Of a DNA stretch of 64,000 nt, positions 1 to 7,912 are shown in pieces; the first letter of the stretch is position 1, and the number at the start of each line of letters is the position of its first letter. The position numbers were made by a program, and so were the translations under genes. The notes beneath the pieces are model-generated. The model did not search any database, had not been told where the DNA came from, and saw only the letters and a program-made list of their open reading frames with translations. Origin of the DNA: Vibrio sp. ES.051 (GTDB lineage Bacteria; Pseudomonadota; Gammaproteobacteria; Enterobacterales; Vibrionaceae); contig NZ_PDJL01000004.1 of NCBI RefSeq assembly GCF_002563795.1, positions 620,001 through 684,000 on the forward strand, given 5' to 3'.

Positions 1-398
1 GTAACACTCTATGGGATAGGTGTCACGGAATAGATGATAGACCTGTTGTTGTTGAGAGGGTAAGAAAGTCAGTAGGGGTTGAACGGACATATTTAAATGA
101 TATCCATAGTTTGGATGAATGCATACTTGCAATAAAGACTTTGTATGTCGAATTAGAGCAAAGGTTAGAAAAAGCGCTTGTAGATAAAGTGATTACGAAA
201 CTCGGTGTAAAGTTAAAGTTCAACGATTTTCAACAAACAACGGTTGAACATAAGTATGATGAGATGGATATGCAGTTTTTTATCAAGTTATGTGAAGAAG
301 CCGTTGCTAGAAGTCATGGACGTAGTATACGTTTAGTCGGATTAAGTGTTGGTATTGAACCCAAGAAATCAACCGATCAATTACAACTCCCTTTGTGA
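1..398 (+). CDS. dinB: DNA polymerase IV (DinB), diverged copy, 3' part only
   Basis: The frame is open from base 3 to the TGA at 396-398, so the gene enters from the left edge and only about 131 C-terminal residues are visible. They cover the end of the thumb and the whole little-finger domain of a Y-family polymerase (RKSVGVERT, KLKFNDFQQTT, GRSIRLVGL). The last residues, QLQLPL, look like a beta-clamp-binding tail. It is clearly homologous to the dinB copy at 558-1580 but diverged from it and AT-richer. I infer that it is the 3' end of a complete dinB supplied by an inserted element; the 5' end is not visible. Confidence 0.85.
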   Translation, partial: NTLWDRCHGIDDRPVVVERVRKSVGVERTYLNDIHSLDECILAIKTLYVELEQRLEKALVDKVITKLGVKLKFNDFQQTTVEHKYDEMDMQFFIKLCEEAVARSHGRSIRLVGLSVGIEPKKSTDQLQLPL

Positions 399-557
399 TT
401 TTTGTAAGTGAATTTTTAACGAAATGTCCATTTTTTGCATGAATTTCTCGGATTTTTTTTGTAAGGGGTTTTGTAAGTAACTTTTTTATCCTAACACCCT
501 TATATAAAAGCATTTCCACTCACTCACTCACTTCCACTTACAAATTTTACCCGCGAG
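399..557. repeat. Junction with four TTTGTAAG repeats, probable element end
   Basis: AT-rich spacer between the two dinB copies. The octamer TTTGTAAG occurs on the plus strand at 401-408, 458-465 and 470-477 and inverted (CTTACAAA) at 537-544. The outer two extend to TTTGTAAGTG (401-410) and CACTTACAAA (535-544), giving a perfect 10-bp inverted repeat. A CACT tandem run lies at 517-530. Homology to dinB resumes at about 567. Spaced direct and inverted short repeats beside a broken target gene are typical of recombinase arm sites or element ends. No integrase is visible in the window, so the att assignment is inference. Confidence 0.5.
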
Positions 558-1580
558 TTGAGTCACGCTGCCGTTGAGATGAGAGATAACCCTAACTATC
601 GCGACATGGCACTTGCCGTTGGTGGCCATGAAAAGCAGCGTGGGGTGATCAGCACCTGTAATTACGAGGCGCGTAAATATGGTGTTCGTAGTGCGATGTC
701 GACGGCTCGCGCATTACAACTCTGCCCCAATTTATGCGTTGTACCTGGCAGAATGCATGTGTACAAACAAGTCTCGCAGCAGATCCGAGCTATTTTTGAG
801 CGCTACACGTCGCTCATTGAACCTCTTTCGTTGGACGAAGCTTATCTCGACGTGACCGAGGCGACAGTTTGTCGTGGTTCTGCAACGCTTATTGCTGAGT
901 CTATTCGACGAGATATTTGGAACGAGCTTGGACTGACCGCATCGGCTGGTATTGCGCCAATTAAATTCCTCGCCAAAGTGGCCTCTGATATGAATAAACC
1001 CAACGGTCAGTGTGTTATTCCACCAGATAAGGTCCAGGAAGTTATCGATACACTTCCGCTGGAAAACATTCCTGGTGTTGGGAAGGTGAGTCTTGAGAAG
1101 CTACATCAAGCGGGCTTTTATCGATGTGAGGATATTAAAAACAGCGACTATCGTGAATTGCTGAGACAGTTTGGTCGTCAGGGAGCATCTTTATGGCAGC
1201 GTAGCCATGGAATTGATAATCGAGAGGTCGTCGTTGAGCGAGAGAGAAAATCCGTCGGTGTGGAACGGACATTCAGCCAGAATATCTCGAGCTATGATGA
1301 ATGTTGGCAAGTGATCGAGGATAAACTTTATCCTGAACTCGAGAAACGCTTAGAGCGTGCAAGCCCAGATAAATCGATTATTAAACAAGGTATTAAAGTC
1401 AAATTTGCCGACTTTCAACTGACAACAATTGAGCATATCCATCCGCAATTAGAGCTTGAGGACTTCAAGATCTTGCTAAGAGATATTCTTAAGCGCCAAA
1501 ACGGACGGGAAATACGCCTTTTAGGCTTGAACGTGATGCTCAAGCCCGAGAACCAAGCGCGTCAATTGAGCTTTTTCTAG
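558..1580 (+). pseudogene. dinB: 5'-truncated resident dinB (DNA polymerase IV)
   Basis: Y-family DNA polymerase. Compared with DinB proteins, homology begins at AAVEMRDNP, so roughly the first 14-17 residues are absent, including the N-terminal DMD motif with the first metal-binding aspartate. The rest looks intact: the SLDEAYLD catalytic motif at about residues 91-98, the helix-hairpin-helix region (IPGVGKVS) and a little finger ending in QLSFF, a clamp-binding-like tail. The only available start is a TTG at 558 with no convincing ribosome binding site; an in-frame TAA lies at 492-494. It is very unlikely to be catalytically active. It overlaps the recQ-like stop tail-to-tail by three bases. 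Confidence 0.8.
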
Positions 1581-3502
1581 GCTCTTACTGCTTCTACCTG
1601 AGCTAATACTTGTTCAAAGCTTGTATTGGCCATCGCACCATAACCCGCCAGTTTTGAAGCTTTTAGCTGGCTAATTAAAGGGGTACTAATTCCACACAAG
1701 AAGCGGGCGACAGCATCATTGCTGATAGCTGAAGGGGAAAGCTGAATAAATTCCTGCACCCACATTGCTACTTGAGGTGGCTCAATATCCTCACCTTGTG
1801 GTGTTGGGAACGAAGCTACTTGACCACGACACACGGAGCAGTGACCACATTGCTCTGGTGCATTGTGATCAGCAAAGTAGTTCGCCAATTGTGAGCTCAA
1901 ACAGTGCTCTGACTGGAACAAGCGTAGCATGGTGTGAATTCTTTCGATATCTTTGCTTTCTTTGGATTGGAACAGTTCATACAGTTGTTGGATTAAAACA
2001 TCAGAACTCTGTGTGGTTGGCAAAACAGAGTACACGTCGGTCAGTTGTTTGCTCTCTAGCTCTATCCAACCATTCTGGTGAAAATAGTCGAGGGCTGCGA
2101 CAACTCGGCTGCGTTCCGATTGATAGTTCATCCATAACGCTTCTAGGTCAACTTGGCACCACACTTTGGCTTTTTGCGAGCAGGAGAAAATAGCCTCCAC
2201 GAATTGACGTCGCTCGCCTTGAAATTGATTCACAATAAATTGCTGATCGTGCAAAAACTTAAAGCGATATTCCGCAAAGTAACTGTATTTTGCTTCAATG
2301 AGTTTATGTAGCTCCAAATAAACCAACAAGGTTTTGAGTGGTAATTGGCGGATATTACTTTCACGTGATAAACGCAGTGGCACTACCTCCCATTGTGGAG
2401 CATGTTCTTTCGCTTGCTCGACTACATAGTTAATCGAAGTTAGTTCAGGTGTGTCACCATAGACAAAGTTTTCCAACACCGTTAAGCCGGACGTATTGCC
2501 TAGCAGAATGCACTCAGAACGTTGTCCATCCCTTCCGGCACGTCCAATCTCTTGTGCGTAGTTCTCGATTGATTTGGGTAAGTCGAAGTGAATGACGCGG
2601 CGAATATCAGATTTATCGACCCCCATACCAAATGCAATCGTTGCAACAATACAGTCAATTTGGCTATCCATGAACTGCTGTTGGATTTGTTCACGGATGT
2701 CGCTTTTCATACCAGCATGGTACGCGTGAGCATTAATGCCAATATGGATTAGTGACTTTGCTACTTGCTCTGCTGTCTGCTGTTGTGTCACGTACACGAT
2801 AGTCGGAAGCTTAGGAGAAGAGGCGATGATCTCACTTAGCTTTTCTTGTTTCGTTGCTTCCTCGCACGGGAGCACCGAGATATCCAGATTGGGGCGGTAG
2901 AATCCTGTAACGGTAATATGCTTACTGGCAATATCGAACTTTTGTTGCATGTCTTCAATGACTGCGGGCGTTGCTGTTGCAGTGAGAAGCAAAGATTGTG
3001 GAATGTTCAGCTCACGTTGATATTGCGGTAGCTTGAGATAATCAGGGCGGAAGTTATGTCCCCATTCGGAAATACAGTGCGCTTCATCAACCACCATCAA
3101 AGAGATCGGTACTTGGCGAATGAACTCACGAAAACGCTCGTTTTTTAGGCGCTCAACAGAAATCATCAATATTTTGATCTGTCCATTTTTTACCCCTGCC
3201 ATGACGCGTTGTGACTCTTCTTTGCTTTGACTGCTATCGATAGAAGCGGCTGGGATCCCTTTACTTTGCAAAAAGTTCAGCTGATCTTTCATTAGCGCCA
3301 ACAACGGCGAGATCACCAACGTAAGATTGGGCAATACGGTTGCTGGCAATTGGTAACAGAGAGACTTACCCGAACCCGTAGGAAAGATGGCCGCAGCAGA
3401 GTAACCATTCATAACCGCTTCAATAACAGGTTGTTGACCTTGGCGTAATGAGTCAAAACCAAATACGGATTGAAGTGTTTGATGCAGCGAGTCACTTTGC
3501 AT
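1577..3502 (-). CDS. RecQ-family ATP-dependent DNA helicase
   Basis: Superfamily 2 3'-5' DNA helicase of 641 residues from the ATG at 3502. Walker A (GSGKS) lies at residues 43-47, followed by the DEAH box in VVDEAHCISEWGH, the helicase C-terminal block with GMGVDKSDIR and the QEIGRAGRDG motif VI. A Cys cluster (CLSS...CGHCSVC) forms the RecQ zinc-binding region. No HRDC domain is obvious at the C terminus, unlike canonical RecQ, so this is probably the second RecQ-type helicase of vibrios. Upstream in-frame starts exist (3541, 3610) but run into the divergent gene. Role in recombination or repair is inferred from family. Confidence 0.85.
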   Translation of the reverse strand: MQSDSLHQTLQSVFGFDSLRQGQQPVIEAVMNGYSAAAIFPTGSGKSLCYQLPATVLPNLTLVISPLLALMKDQLNFLQSKGIPAASIDSSQSKEESQRVMAGVKNGQIKILMISVERLKNERFREFIRQVPISLMVVDEAHCISEWGHNFRPDYLKLPQYQRELNIPQSLLLTATATPAVIEDMQQKFDIASKHITVTGFYRPNLDISVLPCEEATKQEKLSEIIASSPKLPTIVYVTQQQTAEQVAKSLIHIGINAHAYHAGMKSDIREQIQQQFMDSQIDCIVATIAFGMGVDKSDIRRVIHFDLPKSIENYAQEIGRAGRDGQRSECILLGNTSGLTVLENFVYGDTPELTSINYVVEQAKEHAPQWEVVPLRLSRESNIRQLPLKTLLVYLELHKLIEAKYSYFAEYRFKFLHDQQFIVNQFQGERRQFVEAIFSCSQKAKVWCQVDLEALWMNYQSERSRVVAALDYFHQNGWIELESKQLTDVYSVLPTTQSSDVLIQQLYELFQSKESKDIERIHTMLRLFQSEHCLSSQLANYFADHNAPEQCGHCSVCRGQVASFPTPQGEDIEPPQVAMWVQEFIQLSPSAISNDAVARFLCGISTPLISQLKASKLAGYGAMANTSFEQVLAQVEAVRA

Positions 3503-3578
3503 AATAGGGAAACCTTTCTTTGATGGTAAACTTAGGTACATTAACACACCCTGAGTGCCAAACGCGCGTCCTAAAAGT

Positions 3579-4058
3579 ATGAACAAAGCTGACTTAGTCC
3601 AAATTATCATCCAACATCTGGAAGAAAAACTTCAAGTGGCCCATGCATCTGCTCAGCGAGCCATTGATGCCGCGACAGATGAAGAAACTGTTCCCGAGCA
3701 TAAGTACGATACGTTAGCACTTGAAGCCGCGTATCTTGCTCATGGACAAGCCATGCGAATCCAAGAGAGTGAAGACGAGCTGCGTCAATATCGCGCTCTA
3801 GTGACTCGCGACTTTAAAGGCGCACCTGTTGGTGTAGGTGCTTACGTCGTTCTCGCAGATGAGAATTTGCTTGAAAAGCACTTCTTTGTAGGCCCTTGTT
3901 CTGGTGGTCTGACTGTTAAATATCAGGCTCAGGAAGTCTTTGTCTTAACAGCAAAATCTCCTCTTGGTCGAGCGTTATTCGGGAAAGAAGAAGGCGATGA
4001 GATTGATGTGAAAATAGGAGAAAAAACAACTTGTTACGAAGTCGTGACGATTTGCTGA
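3579..4058 (+). CDS. GreA/GreB-family transcription factor-like protein
   Basis: About 159 residues from the ATG at 3579; a GTG at 3555 would add eight residues. The N-terminal half is predicted helical and acidic, with a conserved-looking EHKYDTLALEAAYLAHGQ segment. The C-terminal half resembles the Gre/Rnk FKBP-like domain (VGPCSGGLTVKY, KSPLGRALFGKEEGDEI), which in Gre factors docks in the RNA polymerase secondary channel. It lacks a clear GreA/GreB-type coiled coil with tip acidic residues, so transcript cleavage should not be assumed. It is divergent from the RecQ-like helicase with a 76-bp shared promoter region. Confidence 0.7.
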   Translation: MNKADLVQIIIQHLEEKLQVAHASAQRAIDAATDEETVPEHKYDTLALEAAYLAHGQAMRIQESEDELRQYRALVTRDFKGAPVGVGAYVVLADENLLEKHFFVGPCSGGLTVKYQAQEVFVLTAKSPLGRALFGKEEGDEIDVKIGEKTTCYEVVTIC

Positions 4059-4119
4059 CATCTCATGTATCACTCAGTGTTATGTTTAACACGAGTAATG
4101 TTAAATAAAAGAGAATGAC

Positions 4120-4863
4120 ATGAAAAAGCTTTTTACACTCTCATTGCTGATGGTCAGTGCTACTGGTTATGCAGCGCAGTGTCGTGTGGACATCAATAAT
4201 GAAGTCCGTATGGATGGGCAAAGCTTGGAAATTCGCCAAACGACAGGTGATAAAGCTGTCGTGGATGAGGATAACAACCTATTCATCAAAGGTGAGCTAA
4301 TTGAACTCAATGCCGACCAAAAAGCGGCAATTGAAGACTATCGCGAAAAAATGAACGCGTATATTCCACAAGCAAAGCAGTTGGCGAGTGATGGTTTAGC
4401 GCTTGCAAATGACATCATCGATGATGTTGCGGAAAGCCTAGACGCACCTGGCGCGTTTGATAACGTCAAAGTCGCAGTACAGGACTTTTTCGCTGATGTT
4501 GAATCACGTTACTACAAAGATGGCGATTTCATTCTACCAGCGGAAAGTTTTGAGTCCATGACACAAGGGTGGACTGAAGACTTTGCAAAAGCACAAGAGA
4601 TCTTCAATAAAGAGTTTTTAGCGAGTTCGTTGGATGCTTTATCGAAAAAAATGAAGGAAGAGGGGGGAATAAACCTCACTGCATTATCGGAGAGTATGGC
4701 TGAACTCAGCGCGAAAGTAGAAGAGCGTTTAGCTGAGCATTCGAAAGAGGTAGAGCAACAAGCAGAAGACTTGTGTGACTCGTTGGATGACATGGCAGGG
4801 CAAGAAGACGATTTGTTGAAGAAAATCCCTGAGCTAAAAGATTACCGAGTATTTACGATTTAA
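4120..4863 (+). CDS. yggN: YggN family (DUF2884) periplasmic protein
   Basis: 247 residues with a cleavable signal peptide (MKKLFTLSLLMVSATGYAA). The mature part is acidic, with a short beta-like N terminus (CRVDINNEVRMDGQSLEI) and then long amphipathic helices rich in Glu, Asp, Lys and Ala, with probable coiled coil around residues 185-225. Two cysteines (in QCRVD and LCDSL) could form a disulphide. The family is exported and conserved in gammaproteobacteria, but its function is unknown. An AAGAG ribosome binding site precedes the ATG. The gene stands alone and ends at a strong bidirectional terminator shared with the convergent chitinase. Confidence 0.8.
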   Translation: MKKLFTLSLLMVSATGYAAQCRVDINNEVRMDGQSLEIRQTTGDKAVVDEDNNLFIKGELIELNADQKAAIEDYREKMNAYIPQAKQLASDGLALANDIIDDVAESLDAPGAFDNVKVAVQDFFADVESRYYKDGDFILPAESFESMTQGWTEDFAKAQEIFNKEFLASSLDALSKKMKEEGGINLTALSESMAELSAKVEERLAEHSKEVEQQAEDLCDSLDDMAGQEDDLLKKIPELKDYRVFTI

Positions 4864-4898
4864 TTACCCTTCAAAAAGTAGAACTCAATGGTATAAAG

Positions 4899-4930
4899 AA
4901 AGAGAGCACAATTGTGCTCTCTTTTCGTTT
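4899..4930. terminator. Bidirectional intrinsic terminator between yggN and chitinase
   Basis: A perfect 26-bp palindrome spans 4899-4924, with arms AAAGAGAGCACA and TGTGCTCTCTTT, and T-rich runs follow on both strands. It fits termination of yggN (plus) and of the chitinase (minus). Confidence 0.85.
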
Positions 4931-4989
4931 TTACATACTTGAACAAGTAATGAAAGCAAGACGATGTTATTCGTTTGCTCATTAACAAC

Positions 4990-7536
4990 TTACTGCGAGT
5001 TCATCTGAGTGAGTTTATCGCCGACAGGTTTTGAGAAATTAAAACCATCATGCTGATCCCAGTTGATAGACCACGTCATTACCCCTGCATAATTCGGGTA
5101 ATTGAACGCTGGCTTAACGGTGCCACATGAAGTGCCTTTGGTTAAACAATCTAGTGCGCTGATAATATTCTGTGTCGGAGCCTGACCTGAATTTGCCGAG
5201 CTAGGACCTGAAGGTAAGCCGATTGCGACTTGATCATCACGTAGTGGTGCAAACTGAGTGCCGTCGGCCAATTCAAAGCCTTCGATCAGCATTTTAGATT
5301 GCGCTACCATCATATCCACAGAGCCTTCTGGTGCACTGCCTGGCAGATATGGGTTTGGCAAACCACCGTTGTTATATAGCTGGACGTGAAGCAGGTCGAG
5401 CGTGCTGCGTGTCTCATTAATCACAGGAAGGTAAGCTCCCCAAATACCGCTGTAAGCCACATAGCCGCCTTGAACATAAGGATGCTCAGGTGCCATGGTT
5501 AGGTACATATCGCCACCCATGTTTTGCTCTATTTGAAGCAAAGCACGACCAAGGCGAGCTTGAATTTGCGAGCCATGAACCAAGTTAGAACCACTCTCTA
5601 AATCCACATCAAGACCATCAAAGCCCCACTCAGCGATAAGACCTGTTAGGCTAGAGACAAAGTTGGCTTCGTCTTGATCGGTATTCAGCGTAATCGTGCC
5701 TTCTGCGCCGCCAAGAGAGAGAACAAACTTCTTACCTTTAGCTTGAAGCGCTGCCATGTCTTGTTTGAACTGTGCTGGGTCGAGCGCTGGACAATCGCTG
5801 TAAATATCGCCTGAATATAGATTAAAGTGCACGGTACCATCACTGTTGCGGTCATTTTCGGCAAAGGCAATATCAATCACATCCCACGCATCAGCCATAT
5901 CCGCTAGGCGAATTGGACAGCCAGCCCCATTTACAAAATTGTGCCAGTAACCGATGAGTTTATGACGTTTCTCTGCTTGCTCAACCACCGTTATTGCTGC
6001 TGCGTCAGATAACGTCGCGCTTCCAGCAAGATCAATGGCTTGAGCGCTTACGGTAAACTGTCCGATTGCGGGTGGTGTCCAGTTCGCAGAATAAGGCGCA
6101 GTCGTATCTGTGGCGACAACTGAACCATTGACCATGAAATCAACTTGTTTAATGCCTGAGGTTAAAGACGTTGCATCGGCACTTAATGCGAGGTTTTTGC
6201 CTAAGCCGACGGTTTGACCGCTACTTGGTGAAGTCAGTGAGACGACCAAATCTTTATCGCTGACTTCCACACCAACCAAGGACTCTGACGTGTTGTTATC
6301 ATTATCGGTTGCGACGGCTTTAAGCTGGTTAGCGCCAATAAGTGTGGCGTTCCAAGTAACGGAATATGGTGCTTGAGTGATGACCCCTAAGCTGGTGTTG
6401 TTCGCAAAAAACTCAACTTGCGTGACTGTGCCATCAGCATCGCTTGCGTTAGCCGTGATTTCGTTATTGCTGCCAGCGAGCACGACTTGTCCATCCGTTG
6501 GTGCCGTAATGGTAACTTGCGGTGGCGTCGAACAAGCACCTAGACCACTCCAAGCATCTCGCCAATATAGCCCTTCACCAGGCTCGTAAGCCCATGTCGC
6601 ATCCGAGGAACACCAACCAGCAACATCACAACGATATTTTTGGTTGAAGTGAGAAACTAGGTCGCCAACTTGATAACTCGTTCCTGCCGCGTAAGGCATT
6701 GCATCTGAACATCCGCCCGTCCCTGTTTCTGAATTACTAACAACAAGCGTTACTTCTTGGCTCATGGTTGCGAGGTATGTGTCATCAGTCGCTTGTGCTT
6801 TAAACGAATGTGTACCAGCATTCGCAGTCCATTGATATTCGTAAGGTACGCTGGTATCAATCGCAACGGATTGATTGTTCACGAAGAACTCAACTTGTGT
6901 GACCACACCATCAATATCATCAGCTTGAGCGGCTACGGTTAGGTTATCGCCTACATTAAGCACTTCTGTGCCTACTGGGCTTGTCAATGAAATGCTTGGT
7001 GGCGGTAATTCGACTTGTGGTTGAACTTGGATAGAAATCGTCGTGGTGGTAACGGCTCCCTCATTATCGGTCGCAATTGCGGTCAATTGCGAGACACCTT
7101 CAATAGCGGTCCAAGATGCTTCGAATGGTGCTTGAGTTACCACAGCAACCGTTTGGTTGCCTGCAACAAACTCAACTTGTGTGATTTGGCCATCTTCGTC
7201 GGCTGCGTTGGCTAGCAAGGTGATCGCACTGCCTTCGGGAATTTGTGCGTTGTTTGTTGGAGAGGAGAATGACACTGTTGGCTCTAGGTTGTTGCTTCCA
7301 CCATCACATTGCCCTAACGCTTTCCATGCCTCCCAAGCCCCTGAATTGGTAACAGGGTCATTGCCTTGCGTCCAATACGCGGCCTCGTAAGCGGCTCCTT
7401 GCGTTTTTACTAAAGTGCCCGATGTATAAGTCGCAGTGCTGTCCCAGTCGGGTAGGCTTTGGCAGTTATAGGCTTGAGCTTGGTAGCTGACGCTGAGTGC
7501 TGCAACCATCGCTCCGTGAAGTAGAGTGACCTTCAT
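4990..7536 (-). CDS. Secreted multidomain chitinase (GH18)
   Basis: 848-residue exported chitinase. A signal peptide (about 1-22) is followed by a CBM5/12-type chitin-binding domain (about 24-77), two Ig-like modules, a second CBM5/12-like domain (about 275-335), two more Ig-like modules and a GH18 catalytic domain (about 524-848). The GH18 signature DGLDVDLE is present with the catalytic glutamate at residue 647. The four Ig modules are recognisable internal repeats, each with a QVEF/QVDF...N motif followed by a PY/PF...W strand. A strong AAGGAGAGG ribosome binding site sits just before the ATG. It hydrolyses chitin outside the cell, the first step in chitin use by vibrios. Confidence 0.95.
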   Translation of the reverse strand: MKVTLLHGAMVAALSVSYQAQAYNCQSLPDWDSTATYTSGTLVKTQGAAYEAAYWTQGNDPVTNSGAWEAWKALGQCDGGSNNLEPTVSFSSPTNNAQIPEGSAITLLANAADEDGQITQVEFVAGNQTVAVVTQAPFEASWTAIEGVSQLTAIATDNEGAVTTTTISIQVQPQVELPPPSISLTSPVGTEVLNVGDNLTVAAQADDIDGVVTQVEFFVNNQSVAIDTSVPYEYQWTANAGTHSFKAQATDDTYLATMSQEVTLVVSNSETGTGGCSDAMPYAAGTSYQVGDLVSHFNQKYRCDVAGWCSSDATWAYEPGEGLYWRDAWSGLGACSTPPQVTITAPTDGQVVLAGSNNEITANASDADGTVTQVEFFANNTSLGVITQAPYSVTWNATLIGANQLKAVATDNDNNTSESLVGVEVSDKDLVVSLTSPSSGQTVGLGKNLALSADATSLTSGIKQVDFMVNGSVVATDTTAPYSANWTPPAIGQFTVSAQAIDLAGSATLSDAAAITVVEQAEKRHKLIGYWHNFVNGAGCPIRLADMADAWDVIDIAFAENDRNSDGTVHFNLYSGDIYSDCPALDPAQFKQDMAALQAKGKKFVLSLGGAEGTITLNTDQDEANFVSSLTGLIAEWGFDGLDVDLESGSNLVHGSQIQARLGRALLQIEQNMGGDMYLTMAPEHPYVQGGYVAYSGIWGAYLPVINETRSTLDLLHVQLYNNGGLPNPYLPGSAPEGSVDMMVAQSKMLIEGFELADGTQFAPLRDDQVAIGLPSGPSSANSGQAPTQNIISALDCLTKGTSCGTVKPAFNYPNYAGVMTWSINWDQHDGFNFSKPVGDKLTQMNSQ

Positions 7537-7866
7537 TTTCCTCTCCTTGAGTCATGGATATAAATGAGAACAGAGTAATAACTAGCTGATAAATAGACAT
7601 AAGGGGGAAAAAGCGAAGCACAATATTCTGCTTTTCGACACAGTATCACGAGGAACTATTCGTTCCTTACACCAAAGCTCATTATTTTTCGGCTCACTTC
7701 ACGATGGGAGAATCACAAATTCTAGGCGTGTGAAAAAGACAAAAGTCGCCAGGTCTTAGAATGATGAATGTGAGGTGTACGTTAGAATTTACAAGCTGAA
7801 TGACTGTGAATTGTTTCAACTGTCGAGTATTTAACCGGAGTGCTCTTGTTGAATAGTGAATATTGC
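7537..7866. other. Divergent intergenic region, chitinase / NSS transporter
   Basis: About 330 bp without a gene, holding the promoters of the chitinase (minus) and the transporter (plus). A perfect palindrome, AGGAAC-TATTC-GTTCCT, lies at 7651-7667, and an imperfect one (AAGCA...TGCTT) at about 7609-7636. I see no confident CRP box. Which regulator binds these palindromes is unknown. Confidence 0.5.
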
Positions 7867-7890
7867 TATAGTGTACTAGTTAGCTAGTTC
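7867..7890 (+). promoter_or_regulatory. Promoter -10 and TrpR-type operator of the NSS transporter
   Basis: TATAGT at 7867-7872 is a good -10 element; the -35 is weak (TTGTTG at 7846-7851, spacing 15). Directly after it, 7873-7890 reads GTACTAGTTAGCTAGTTC. This matches the E. coli trp operator core ACTAGTTAACTAGT at 13 of 14 positions and also shares its flanking bases. The site would cover the transcription start, a position suited to repression by tryptophan-bound TrpR. Confidence 0.75.
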
Positions 7891-7912
7891 AATGATATTT
7901 TGTGTGAGTAGT

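Noticed and set aside
517..530. CACT tandem run as a microsatellite of interest.
   Set aside because: Only three and a half units; too short to be informative apart from the surrounding repeat cluster.
2500..2694. Numerous frames of 60-150 codons antisense or out of frame inside recQ-like, dnaE, glnD, proS and lpxD.
   Set aside because: They lie wholly within well-supported genes, have no ribosome binding site, and show low-complexity or shadow composition.
1577..3610. Start of the RecQ-like helicase at 3610 or 3541.
   Set aside because: These starts overlap the divergent Gre-like gene and its promoter, and the extra residues (ending KKGFP) do not resemble a helicase N terminus.
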